Assembly: GCA_042095135.1 (NCBI GenBank)
Contig: JBELBV010000006.1
Location: 1 to 64,000, forward strand
DNA: 64,000 nucleotides
From: UA16 sp042095135
GTDB taxonomy: Bacteria; Bacteroidota; Bacteroidia; Flavobacteriales_D; Sanyastnellaceae
Reading direction: 5' to 3'
The notes under the pieces are model-generated. The model did not search any database. It was not told the origin of the DNA and saw only the letters and a list, made by a program, of their open reading frames with translations. Every line of letters begins with the position of its first letter. Position 1 is the stretch's first letter. This document shows, piece after piece, positions 49,836 through 58,620 of the stretch. Made by a program: the position numbers and the translations under genes.

Positions 49836-52445
49836 ATGGAATCAAAACTCATTCGCGAGCGCTTCCTCGAATTCTTCGCCTCGAAAGGCCACGAAATTGT
49901 TCCATCGGCTCCCATGGTCATCAAAGACGATCCGACGCTGATGTTTAACAACGCGGGAATGAATCCGTTCAAAGACTTTTTTTTGGGCAACAGCCCAGTG
50001 GTACATCCGCGCATCGCCGACACCCAAAAATGCTTGCGCGTGAGTGGTAAGCATAACGATCTGGAAGAGGTCGGCGTGGACACGTACCACCACACCATGT
50101 TCGAGATGCTCGGCAACTGGTCGTTTGGCGATTACTTCAAGCGAGAGGCCATCGATTGGGCATGGGAATTGCTCACGGAGGTCTATGGCCTCAATAAGGA
50201 CCGTTTGTACGTGACCGTGTTTGAAGGGGACGCTAACGACGGACTGGAGGCGGATGAGGAGGCAAAAGGAATTTGGGCCAAGTGGGTACCCGAAGACCGC
50301 ATCCTGCTCGCCTCTAAGAAGGACAACTTCTGGGAAATGGGAGAAACCGGGCCCTGCGGACCGTGCTCAGAAATCCACATCGACCTCCGTGGCGACGCCG
50401 AGCGGGCTGCCACATCGGGCGCCTCCTTGGTCAATGCCGACCACCCGCAAGTGGTCGAAATCTGGAACCTCGTCTTCATGCAATTCAACCGCATGGCCGA
50501 CGGCTCCCTGGTGCCCCTCCCGAACAAGCACATAGACACGGGTATGGGCTTCGAGCGCCTGGCGATGGCCATGCAGGGCAAGCAATCCAACTACGATACC
50601 GACGTTTTCCGCCCGTTGCTCGACCGCGTCGCTGCACTCAGTGGCAAGACTTACGGCCAAACCGACAGCAAACCAGATGTGGCCTTCCGCGTCATCTCCG
50701 ACCACATCCGTGCCGTGGCCTTCAGCATCGCGGACGGCCAATTACCTTCCAACACTGGCGCTGGCTACGTCATTCGCCGCATCCTCCGCCGCGCCATCCG
50801 TTACGGCTACTCCTTCTTGGACCTGAACGAACCATTCATGCACGCCCTCATCCCGACCCTCGCCGGTCAAATGGGTGATGCATTTCCCGAACTGAAGGCA
50901 CAGCAGCAGCTGATTGAACGTGTCATATTGGAAGAGGAAGAATCCTTCTTGCGCACCCTCGCCAAGGGCATTGAACGCCTCGAGGCGCGTTTGGAAGAAT
51001 TCAAAAGCACCATGGTCCTCCCCGGCAACGTCGTTTTTGAACTGTACGACACCTTCGGGTTCCCCGTGGATTTGACGGCACTGATGGCCGGCGAACAAGG
51101 CGTGGACGTTGACGAGGCCGGATTCGAAGCAGCCATGGAAGCCACAAAGGCCCGGAGCCGAGCCGCGGGCAAACTCAGCACCGACGATTGGGTCAGCGTC
51201 CACGAAGACTCAGAAACGACCTTCGTGGGCTACGACGTGAGCGAAGCGGAATGCCGCATCCTCCGTTACCGTGAGGTGAAGGCCAAGAACAAACAGTTCT
51301 ACCAGGTCGTCCTCGACACCACGCCATTCTACCCTGAAGGCGGTGGACAAGTCGGTGACGCAGGCACCCTCTCGGCATCCGGCGGCAGCGTTGCGGTCTT
51401 CGACACCAAAAAGGAAAACAACCTCATCGTTCATTTCGTAAACGAATTGCCGACCGATGTCAATGCCACTTTTTTGGCGCGTGTCAAGGCATCCCGCCGA
51501 GACGACACCCAGCGCAACCACACGGCAACCCACCTCGTGCACGAAGCATTACGCGAAGTACTGGGCGCCCACGTGGAGCAGAAAGGATCCCTCGTCAAGG
51601 CCGAGTCCTTGCGCTTTGACTTCTCACACTTCTCGAAGGTCACGGACGAAGAGCTCGCAGCGGTGGAGGCCAAGGTGAATGCCAAGATCCTCGCCAACCA
51701 CCCACTCGTGGAGCACCGCGCCATCAGCATGGAGGAAGCCAAGGCCAGCGGCGCAATGATGCTCTTCGGCGAAAAATACGGGGACGAGGTGCGTATGATC
51801 GAATTCGATTCGTCCAAGGAACTCTGCGGTGGCACCCACGCGCCAGCGACCGGCGCGTTGGGATCGTTCCGCATCACGCAAGAGACGGCCGTTGCTTCCG
51901 GCATCCGCCGCATCGAAGCCATTACGGGATCGACAGCCCTTCAGGCCATGAACACGGAACGCGCCGCCCTGCAGGCCATCAAGTCCCTGCTGAAGGCACC
52001 TGCCAACATCGAAAAGGCCGTCGAAGACCTGATTGCCAAGCAGACAAGCCTGCAAAAGGAATTGGATGCGGTGAAGCAAAAGGAAGCCGCAGCGGCCAAA
52101 TCAGACCTAGCCAGCAACCTCGACACCATCAACGGCATCAATACCTTCATCGGTGAAATGCCACTGGACGCCGGCGCCATCAAAGACATAGCTTTCCAAC
52201 TCAAAAACGAAAAAGCCCCGTTCTTTGGCGTGTTCGGCTCAAATGTCGGTGGCAAAACGACCCTGACAGTCGCCGTCAGCGACGACCTCGTCAACGGCAA
52301 GGATTTGCATGCGGGCAACATCGTCCGCAACCTAGCCAAGCACATCCAAGGCGGCGGCGGCGGCCAGCCGTTCTTCGCCACGGCGGGTGGAAAAAATCCA
52401 CACGGCCTCGGGGCTGCCTTCGAAGAAGCCAAAGGCCTCCTCTGA
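49836..52445 (+). CDS. alaS: Alanyl-tRNA synthetase
   Basis: 869 residues, full length. Class II core (1-240) starts MESKLIRERFLEFFASKGHE and has DDPTLMFNNAGMNPFKD and GFERLAMAMQG. The editing domain carries zinc/water-binding HTATHLVHE and CGGTHA. The C-terminal DHHA1 oligomerisation domain ends with GGGGGQPFFATAGGKNP. Charges tRNA-Ala and clears mischarged Ser/Gly. It lies alone with a strong downstream terminator. Confidence 0.98.
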   Translation: MESKLIRERFLEFFASKGHEIVPSAPMVIKDDPTLMFNNAGMNPFKDFFLGNSPVVHPRIADTQKCLRVSGKHNDLEEVGVDTYHHTMFEMLGNWSFGDYFKREAIDWAWELLTEVYGLNKDRLYVTVFEGDANDGLEADEEAKGIWAKWVPEDRILLASKKDNFWEMGETGPCGPCSEIHIDLRGDAERAATSGASLVNADHPQVVEIWNLVFMQFNRMADGSLVPLPNKHIDTGMGFERLAMAMQGKQSNYDTDVFRPLLDRVAALSGKTYGQTDSKPDVAFRVISDHIRAVAFSIADGQLPSNTGAGYVIRRILRRAIRYGYSFLDLNEPFMHALIPTLAGQMGDAFPELKAQQQLIERVILEEEESFLRTLAKGIERLEARLEEFKSTMVLPGNVVFELYDTFGFPVDLTALMAGEQGVDVDEAGFEAAMEATKARSRAAGKLSTDDWVSVHEDSETTFVGYDVSEAECRILRYREVKAKNKQFYQVVLDTTPFYPEGGGQVGDAGTLSASGGSVAVFDTKKENNLIVHFVNELPTDVNATFLARVKASRRDDTQRNHTATHLVHEALREVLGAHVEQKGSLVKAESLRFDFSHFSKVTDEELAAVEAKVNAKILANHPLVEHRAISMEEAKASGAMMLFGEKYGDEVRMIEFDSSKELCGGTHAPATGALGSFRITQETAVASGIRRIEAITGSTALQAMNTERAALQAIKSLLKAPANIEKAVEDLIAKQTSLQKELDAVKQKEAAAAKSDLASNLDTINGINTFIGEMPLDAGAIKDIAFQLKNEKAPFFGVFGSNVGGKTTLTVAVSDDLVNGKDLHAGNIVRNLAKHIQGGGGGQPFFATAGGKNPHGLGAAFEEAKGLL

Positions 52446-52465
52446 TCAACCAACTATTCGGAAAC

Positions 52466-52494
52466 AAAAAAGCACCGCTGGGCGGTGCTTTTTT
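52466..52494. terminator. Bidirectional terminator after alaS
   Basis: Perfect hairpin AAAAAAGCACCGC/GCGGTGCTTTTTT with loop TGG. Shared with the convergent membrane-protein gene. Confidence 0.95.
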
Positions 52495-52514
52495 CGTTTG
52501 ATGTCGTTGAGGTG

Positions 52515-52928
52515 TTAGGCCGTTTGCAATCCAGAGGATTGTCGGGCGGCCTTTCCGTAAACGGGGCCTTCATACTCTTCTTGCCAAGCCAGGCTCAAGT
52601 TCAAGACGTAAAACACATTGAATACAGCGGCCAACACGAAATCGGTCATGGTGTGCTTTCCAAAAGCTTGGGCCAATTCAATCACCGTCTTGAAGAAGAA
52701 GTACACGTTGAATACTGGCACCAAGAACAACAAGGCGTGAGAGTCGGGACGGCCCAAAATACGCATGGCAACCACCACGTTGTAGCCGGGCACCAACGCT
52801 GCCCAAATCGGCTGCTCGCATTTCATGAAAAGCTTGCAATTCGCACCCAGTGCGATCAGGGTCATAAACATCGTCGCCATTGCAGTGGCTCCGCTAAACT
52901 CCATGCCGAAAAAGGTAAGGGTATTCAT
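52515..52928 (-). CDS. DUF5684-like small membrane protein
   Basis: 137 residues with about four hydrophobic segments. The CEQPIWAALVPGYNVVVAM motif followed by FLVPVFNVYFFFKTVIELAQAFGK resembles DUF5684, a multi-pass membrane domain also found fused to signal peptidase I in Bacteroidota. No catalytic residues seen; function unknown. The 113 bases upstream to the next gene hold a perfect 14-base palindrome. Confidence 0.7.
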   Translation of the reverse strand: MNTLTFFGMEFSGATAMATMFMTLIALGANCKLFMKCEQPIWAALVPGYNVVVAMRILGRPDSHALLFLVPVFNVYFFFKTVIELAQAFGKHTMTDFVLAAVFNVFYVLNLSLAWQEEYEGPVYGKAARQSSGLQTA

Positions 52929-52961
52929 GGTATCGCTGTTGTGTTCACTAAAAAGACGTGT

Positions 52962-52975
52962 CCTTTGTACAAAGG
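52962..52975. promoter_or_regulatory. Perfect palindrome CCTTTGTACAAAGG
   Basis: A 14-base perfect dyad about 35 bases upstream of the DUF5684-like gene's ATG. It could be a repressor operator or part of its promoter (AACCTTTG overlaps its left half on the minus strand). Function is inferred only from symmetry and location. Confidence 0.35.
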
Positions 52976-53041
52976 TTGCCTTTTAATCCACACGACATGA
53001 GCGATTTACATTATAAAATCAACGCCATACGGTTAATTTTC

Positions 53042-54226
53042 CTAGGCTGAGAGCCCGCCAAACCGCTGCACGAGAGCGCCGTCAATCGACCCGCCTTTCG
53101 GCGTAAGGATGACCAAGCGTTCGACCACGTTACGCAGCTCACGGATGTTGCCCGTCCAATTGGCCGATTGCAACAGCGCCATGGCGTCGTCCTGCACATC
53201 AAGCAGCACCTTGCCATGCTGTTCACATATGATTTTGAGAAAGTGCGCCACGAGCAATGGCACGTCGTCACGGCGATCGTTCAATGCCGCTACGTGAATG
53301 GGAATTACCGCCAATCGGTGGTACAGGTCCTCCCGGAAATTCCCTTCGGCAATCTCCACGCGCAGGTCTTTGTTGGTCGCAGCCACCACACGTACATCCA
53401 CTTCGATTTCCTTCTCTCCACCAACCCGTGATATGCGGTTTTCTTGCAATGCCCGGAGGACCTTGGCTTGGGCCGAAGCGCTCATGTCCCCGATCTCGTC
53501 AAGGAACAAGGTGCCGCCTTGGGCCTGTTCGAACTTGCCCTTCCGTTGCTTGACTGCACTGGTGAAGGCGCCTTTCTCGTGGCCAAACAACTCGCTTTCG
53601 ATCAATTCGGAGGGAATGGCTGCACAGTTTACTTCAATGAAGGGCGCGGTGTGCCGGGCACTCAATTCGTGGAGTTGGCGCGCGACGAGCTCTTTGCCCG
53701 TGCCGTTGGCGCCGGTGATCAATACCCGAGCATCGGAAGGGGCGACGGTGCAAATCAGCTCGACGATCTCGCGGACGGCTGACGAATCTCCAACGATGGC
53801 CGTGGAGCGCTCCGTTTGGATTTTGCGCGTCAACCGCTCAGTTTCTTGCTCGAGCTGGCCTTGGTCTAACGCGTGGCGCACGGTCAAGAGAATGCGGTTG
53901 AGGTCCAGCGGCTTTTGAATGAAGTCAAAGGCTCCCACCTTGATGGCTTGTACCGCTGTCTCCACGGTGCCGTGGCCGCTGATCATAATGATGCGGCCAT
54001 CGATACCCTTTTCAACGAGTGCATCGAGGACTTCCAAGCCGTCCATCTTGGGCATTTTGATGTCGCAAAACACCACATCAAAGGCAAACTTGGTCGCCAG
54101 CTTGAGGCCTTCCGCACCGTCTTCCGCTTCCATGACCTGGTAATTCTCGTACTCGAGAATTTCCTTCAAGCTCGCTCGGATGGGCGCTTCATCGTCGATG
54201 ACGAGAATTTTGGTAGACTTCTTCAT
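53042..54226 (-). CDS. NtrC-type sigma-54 response regulator without DNA-binding domain
   Basis: 394 residues from MKKSTKILV. Receiver domain 1-120 has the phospho-acceptor Asp55 (FCDIKMP), acidic pair Asp11/Asp12 and IQKPLD. The AAA+ domain has Walker A GANGTGKE, Walker B GTLFLDEIGD and the sigma-54 contact loop GAFTSA in place of the usual GAFTGA. The protein ends at ALVQRFGGLSA, right after the AAA+ lid, with no Fis-type helix-turn-helix. HTH-less activators of this kind occur in Bacteroidota. No sensor kinase gene is nearby. Last gene of a six-gene unit, two bases after Ppx/GppA. Confidence 0.93.
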   Translation of the reverse strand: MKKSTKILVIDDEAPIRASLKEILEYENYQVMEAEDGAEGLKLATKFAFDVVFCDIKMPKMDGLEVLDALVEKGIDGRIIMISGHGTVETAVQAIKVGAFDFIQKPLDLNRILLTVRHALDQGQLEQETERLTRKIQTERSTAIVGDSSAVREIVELICTVAPSDARVLITGANGTGKELVARQLHELSARHTAPFIEVNCAAIPSELIESELFGHEKGAFTSAVKQRKGKFEQAQGGTLFLDEIGDMSASAQAKVLRALQENRISRVGGEKEIEVDVRVVAATNKDLRVEIAEGNFREDLYHRLAVIPIHVAALNDRRDDVPLLVAHFLKIICEQHGKVLLDVQDDAMALLQSANWTGNIRELRNVVERLVILTPKGGSIDGALVQRFGGLSA

Positions 54227-54228
54227 GG

Positions 54229-55224
54229 TCAATTCGTTTGATCGCTTGCACCGGTGCAAAGATGCTGCCAAACATCCTCCATCAAGCCTTCGCGCATGGC
54301 AAAAGGGGAGCGGTAGACGGTGGCTGTTGGTCCGATTTTTCCCAGCACATGCATGAGGAGCATACTGGACAAGGGAATCATCTTGGCCCGCGCTGGGGCC
54401 ATGCCGGGGATTTTCAAGCGCTGTTCGTACGGTTCCGTCAGCAGCCTTCGGTGCAAGCGCTGCAGCGCTTGGCGGTCAATAGGTTCAAGGTCCCGCCGTT
54501 GCAAGTACGGGATGTTGGCATGCAAACCATTGACGGCTTCGGCAAACGTATCGAACGACCCGCTGCTTCCCACCAACGCGGTGGGCCGGTGTTCGGCGAG
54601 GACGGCTTCAAGGGGTTCCATGATGTCGTCCAAAAAAGCACGGTAGCGTTCCTCGCCCGTTGCCCCCAGCGGATCCGAGGGCTTGCCGAATTCCTCCAGT
54701 CGTGCCACTCCGGCGTCGAGGCTCAGTGCAGCCTTGGATTGCCACGCACCCGTTCCGGTGCGCTGGGCCACGACAAACTCCACACTGCCTCCACCGATGT
54801 CCATGATGAGCACCCGGTCTAAGGCGTCGGTCAAGGTCTGGGCCACGCCGCGGAAAATCCAATCCGCCTCTTCTTCCCCGCCGATGATGCCCATGTCCCA
54901 ACCGAATTGACGATGCACCGCTTCGGCAAATGCAGTACCGTTGGAGGCATCGCGCAGGGCACTGGTTCCTACCAACCGCACGAACTTGACGTTGTAATTG
55001 TGCAAGGCCTGGTGAAACGTCCGCAGCGCATCGAGCCCACGTGCAAATCGATCGGAACGGATAGATCGGCTTTGAAACCCGCCTTGGCCGATGAAAACCG
55101 GTTGCCGGAGCACGTGCTTGCGTTCCCACACATCGCCATTCCCCTCAGCAATCAATACCGTGAACATGTTGGTTCCGCAGTCGATCACCGCGGCGCGCTG
55201 GGTTTGGGTCGTGGCTTCAGTCAT
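54229..55224 (-). CDS. Ppx/GppA-family exopolyphosphatase or pppGpp phosphatase
   Basis: 331 residues from MTEATTQTQR. ASKHA fold with the N-terminal phosphate-1 loop AVIDCGTNMFTVLIAE, GTSALRDASNG, and the second phosphate loop MDIGGGSVEF; shorter than E. coli Ppx and lacking the HD-like C-terminal domain. Acts on polyphosphate or the guanosine pentaphosphate alarmone; which cannot be told by sequence. Its start overlaps the ABC permease stop by eight bases and the activator follows by two bases, so it is in the same transcript. Confidence 0.9.
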   Translation of the reverse strand: MTEATTQTQRAAVIDCGTNMFTVLIAEGNGDVWERKHVLRQPVFIGQGGFQSRSIRSDRFARGLDALRTFHQALHNYNVKFVRLVGTSALRDASNGTAFAEAVHRQFGWDMGIIGGEEEADWIFRGVAQTLTDALDRVLIMDIGGGSVEFVVAQRTGTGAWQSKAALSLDAGVARLEEFGKPSDPLGATGEERYRAFLDDIMEPLEAVLAEHRPTALVGSSGSFDTFAEAVNGLHANIPYLQRRDLEPIDRQALQRLHRRLLTEPYEQRLKIPGMAPARAKMIPLSSMLLMHVLGKIGPTATVYRSPFAMREGLMEDVWQHLCTGASDQTN

Positions 55225-56533
55225 GGCGGACCCAACGGAACAATTCCCGCACAGTGATTCTCTTGCCATGCATCAAAATTCCAATGCGGAAAATCCGCGC
55301 AGACACCAAAACAAAACCGTATGCGGTAGCAATGACCCCGGACAGCGAGAGCACCAACTCCCACCACGCCACACCCAGCGGCAATCGAATGAGCATCAAA
55401 ATCGGCGCCGTCAGCGGCACGTACGATCCAATAACAGCCACCTGCCCTTCCGGGTTTTGGATGGCCATGGCCGCTGCGATGTAAGAAGCGAACAACGGCA
55501 ACATCGCAGGCAACATCAAATACTGGGCATCGGACTCTTGCTCAACTGCCGAGCCAATGGCTGCAAACAGTGCCGCATACATGAAGAACCCGGCAGCGAA
55601 ATAAGCCAGCGCGCACACAACCATCAAGGGCCAGTTTACTTCCAACACAAAGCCCAACAGATCATTGGACGCCATCCACGTTTCGAAGTCGAGCTCCACC
55701 GCCTCGTTGGACGCTGAGGTCAAGACGCCCGACACTTCGAGTGCTTGTCCGCCCACTTGGAACACCAAGAAGCCCAGCACAGTCAGCGCAATGACCTGTG
55801 TGACACCGACCAGGCCGATGCCGATGATTTTGCCAGCGAGCAATTCCATGGGACGCACGGCGCTGATGATGACCTCGACGATGCGGTTGGCTTTTTCTTC
55901 AATGACCCCGCGCATGACGTGCATGCCGTACACCATGATTTGGATGAACATGAACAGGCTGAACACGAATCCAATGAGGGAGCGTCCAATGGCGTTGCCG
56001 TCTTTGGTGATGATGTCTTCACCCACCAGGCTCACTTTGGTCTTTAGCCGTTTGTAAGCTTCGTAATCGAGGGACAGTTCTTCTTTGACCTTGAAGCGCT
56101 CTATAGCCGAGGACAGGTCCCGCTCGATGGTGTTCTGGACGGTGAGGGAAGGTGATTTCTCGTAGAGGTTTTTGGCTTGACTGTGTTGCAAAATGGCATC
56201 GTCCAAAAGCACCATGGAGGTGAAATCCGAAAGCAAAAATTCGGCATCATCCAAGGCCTGGTCCGCAAAGCGGTACTGCAGGTGTTCCCGCTCGGGGAAG
56301 CATTCCGGGCAAATGGGCAAGTAGGCCTGGCGCGTATCATCCCAGAACGTGATCATGCCTGAGAGGTCCACGACCAACACCTTGCTCTCCTCCATTTCCG
56401 CATTTTCCATCCAGGCTCCGAAGCCCACCCCAAGGGCAAGCAAGACCGGCACGAGGAGCGTTCCGATGATGAACGCCCGACGGCGGACGCGGGTGATCCA
56501 TTCCCGGTAGATGATGAGGCCGAGGCGGTTCAT
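55217..56533 (-). CDS. ABC-2 type transporter permease (NatB-like)
   Basis: 438 residues. One N-terminal helix (REWITRVRRRAFIIGTLLVPVLL), a soluble extracytoplasmic segment (about 50-190), then about five to six helices in the C-terminal half, the ABC-2/NatB arrangement. The typical cytoplasmic Glu/Lys-rich MRGVIEEKANRIVEVIISAVRPMELLAGKI segment is present. Exports an unknown substrate with the ATPase encoded just upstream, which it overlaps by four bases. Confidence 0.9.
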   Translation of the reverse strand: MNRLGLIIYREWITRVRRRAFIIGTLLVPVLLALGVGFGAWMENAEMEESKVLVVDLSGMITFWDDTRQAYLPICPECFPEREHLQYRFADQALDDAEFLLSDFTSMVLLDDAILQHSQAKNLYEKSPSLTVQNTIERDLSSAIERFKVKEELSLDYEAYKRLKTKVSLVGEDIITKDGNAIGRSLIGFVFSLFMFIQIMVYGMHVMRGVIEEKANRIVEVIISAVRPMELLAGKIIGIGLVGVTQVIALTVLGFLVFQVGGQALEVSGVLTSASNEAVELDFETWMASNDLLGFVLEVNWPLMVVCALAYFAAGFFMYAALFAAIGSAVEQESDAQYLMLPAMLPLFASYIAAAMAIQNPEGQVAVIGSYVPLTAPILMLIRLPLGVAWWELVLSLSGVIATAYGFVLVSARIFRIGILMHGKRITVRELFRWVRHD

Positions 56534-57480
56534 ACGGCGGGTTCGTTTTGCTGTTCAACGGCGCGAATGAAGATGTCACGCATCCCCGGTCGCCAAGGCG
56601 TGCAGGACGTGAGTTCTATCTTTTCCGAAATCCACCGCACCCACGTTGCAATGTCGGACTCCGCGGGCAAGCGCAGCATGGCCACGTGCTCCCCCAGAAC
56701 TTCCGGATTGGGGTTGACTTCAATCAGCTCGGCGCTGGCGCCCAAGGCCACGGTAAAACCCATGACGGTATCTCGGAACGAAACGGCGTACCGGCCGTCA
56801 CGAGCGGCTTCGCGAAGTTCGGGCACCTTGCCGTTGAGGACGAGTTGTCCCCGGTTGAGCAAAGCGACTTCATCGCACATTTCCTCCACGCTGCCCATGT
56901 CATGCGTGGACAGCAAGATGGTCGTGTTGCCTTTGGCTTTGAGCTCCAGGATGACTTCGCGGATGCGCTGGGCATTGATGGGGTCAAATCCGCTCAGCGG
57001 TTCGTCCAAAATCAATAGGCGCGGCTCGTGCAGCACCGAAAGGATGAATTGAATTTTTTGGGCCATGCCCTTGCTGACTTCGCTGACCTCCTTGTGCCAC
57101 CATCCGTCCACCTCAAGGCGATCGAACCAATAGCGAAGGCGTTTGCGGGCTTCTTTCTTGTCCACTCCACGCAATTGAGCGAAATACAAAGCCTGCTCCC
57201 CGACCCGCATGGATTTGTACAAGCCGCGTTCTTCGGGCAAGTAACCAATGCTAGGCAGGTGATTGCGCGTTAGGGATTCGCCGAAAAAAGAAATGAAACC
57301 GGCGTCCGGCGCCGTGATGCCATTGAGCATGCGCAGCAACGTGGTTTTGCCTGCGCCATTGGGACCTAACAAGCCGAAAATGCCGGACTGCGGGACGGAA
57401 AAACCTACACCGTCCAATGCACGCTGCTTGCCAAATCGTTTTTCAATTCCTGAAATGTCAAGGGCTGGGGCAGTGGGCAT
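56530..57480 (-). CDS. ABC transporter ATP-binding protein (NatA-like)
   Basis: 316 residues. Walker A GPNGAGKTTLLRML, Q-loop region GYLPEERGLYKSMRV, signature VSKGMAQKIQF (a variant of LSGGQ), Walker B LLILDEPLSGFDP, switch His in STHDM, and a C-terminal DUF4162-like domain (about 225-300). Pairs with the permease immediately downstream. A near-consensus -7 element (TTAATTTG) lies five bases before its ATG, so it may be transcribed separately from dnaJ as well as through it; the gap to dnaJ is 16 bases. Confidence 0.93.
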   Translation of the reverse strand: MPTAPALDISGIEKRFGKQRALDGVGFSVPQSGIFGLLGPNGAGKTTLLRMLNGITAPDAGFISFFGESLTRNHLPSIGYLPEERGLYKSMRVGEQALYFAQLRGVDKKEARKRLRYWFDRLEVDGWWHKEVSEVSKGMAQKIQFILSVLHEPRLLILDEPLSGFDPINAQRIREVILELKAKGNTTILLSTHDMGSVEEMCDEVALLNRGQLVLNGKVPELREAARDGRYAVSFRDTVMGFTVALGASAELIEVNPNPEVLGEHVAMLRLPAESDIATWVRWISEKIELTSCTPWRPGMRDIFIRAVEQQNEPAV

Positions 57481-57496
57481 GCGTGCAAATTAACCA

Positions 57497-58612
57497 TCAA
57501 GTGAACATATCCCGAACCTTGTCAAAGAAGCCCTTTTCCTGGTGGTTCGCATCGGGCTGGAAATTCTTTGACTCGCGGAGTTGTTCGAGCAAGTCGCGCT
57601 CCTCACTGGAGAGCTTTTTGGGTGTCCAAACGTTGATGTTTACCAGCAAATCGCCTTGGCCGTAGCTGTCTACAGCGGGCAATCCCTTGCCACGCAGCCT
57701 TACAATACGGCCGCTTTGGGTGCCCGGTTCGATGGTGATTTTTGCCTTGCTCCCCACCAATGGCACATCCGCCTGCGCACCGAGTGCGGCGTCCGTGAAC
57801 GGGATGTACAAGTCGTAGTGGAGGTTCTTGCCGTTGCGTTGTAGCGTTTCGTGCGGGATGGCCTCGATGACCACGAGCAAATCGCCCGGCACTCCGCCCA
57901 TTGGAGCGCCGTTGCCTTCTCCGCGAACGCTCAACTGCATGCCGTCCTCAACGCCGGCCGGGATCTCAATGGTGACCACGGCCTCTTTTCGGACCATGCC
58001 CCATTCATCGGAGCCAGAGGGGCGCTTCTTGACCGATTGTCCGCTGCCTTGGCATTGGGGACAGGTGCTGGCCGTTTGCATTTGGCCAAGGATGGTGTTC
58101 TGGACGCGGCGGATTTGGCCCGTGCCTCCACACGTTTGGCAATCTCCGTATTCCGCACCTTCGGCTTGGACCTGTTTGAAGACCTTGACTTTCTTTTCGA
58201 CGCCGCTGGCGATTTCTTCCAGGGTCAACTTGACCTTGATGCGCAAGTTGGATCCTTTCATGCGACGACGACGACCGCCGCCGCCGCCCGCACCGCCGCC
58301 AAAGGCGCCACCAAAGATGTCGCCGAATTGGCTGAAGATGTCCTCCATGTTCATCCCGCCGAACCCGGCACCGCCGCCCGGCCCTCCGCGCAAGCCGTCG
58401 TGGCCGAAACGGTCATACTGGGCGCGCTTCTGGTCGTCTTGGAGCACTTCATAAGCCTCAGCCGCCTCTTTAAACTTCTCTTCCGCCGCTGCGTCGCCCG
58501 GATTTTTGTCCGGGTGGTATTTGAGGGCCAGTTTGCGGTAGGCCTTCTTGATATCTGAACCAGAGGCCTTACGGTCGACCCCTAACGTTTCATAGTAATC
58601 CCGCTTCGCCAT
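57497..58612 (-). CDS. dnaJ: Chaperone DnaJ with half of the zinc domain
   Basis: 371 residues. J-domain 1-70 with HPD, Gly/Phe linker (75-125), then the cysteine-rich region and C-terminal substrate domains. Only two CxxCxGxG motifs remain: CQTCGGTG (Cys158/161) and CPQCQGSG (Cys184/187). The places of the first motif (before AEGAEYGD) and fourth motif (KKRPSGSDEWG) have no cysteines. In canonical DnaJ motifs 2 and 3 form zinc centre II and motifs 1 and 4 form centre I, so one whole centre is lost cleanly. It is a co-chaperone of DnaK with GrpE upstream. Confidence 0.97.
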   Translation of the reverse strand: MAKRDYYETLGVDRKASGSDIKKAYRKLALKYHPDKNPGDAAAEEKFKEAAEAYEVLQDDQKRAQYDRFGHDGLRGGPGGGAGFGGMNMEDIFSQFGDIFGGAFGGGAGGGGGRRRRMKGSNLRIKVKLTLEEIASGVEKKVKVFKQVQAEGAEYGDCQTCGGTGQIRRVQNTILGQMQTASTCPQCQGSGQSVKKRPSGSDEWGMVRKEAVVTIEIPAGVEDGMQLSVRGEGNGAPMGGVPGDLLVVIEAIPHETLQRNGKNLHYDLYIPFTDAALGAQADVPLVGSKAKITIEPGTQSGRIVRLRGKGLPAVDSYGQGDLLVNINVWTPKKLSSEERDLLEQLRESKNFQPDANHQEKGFFDKVRDMFT

Positions 58613-58620
58613 GGGTCTCC

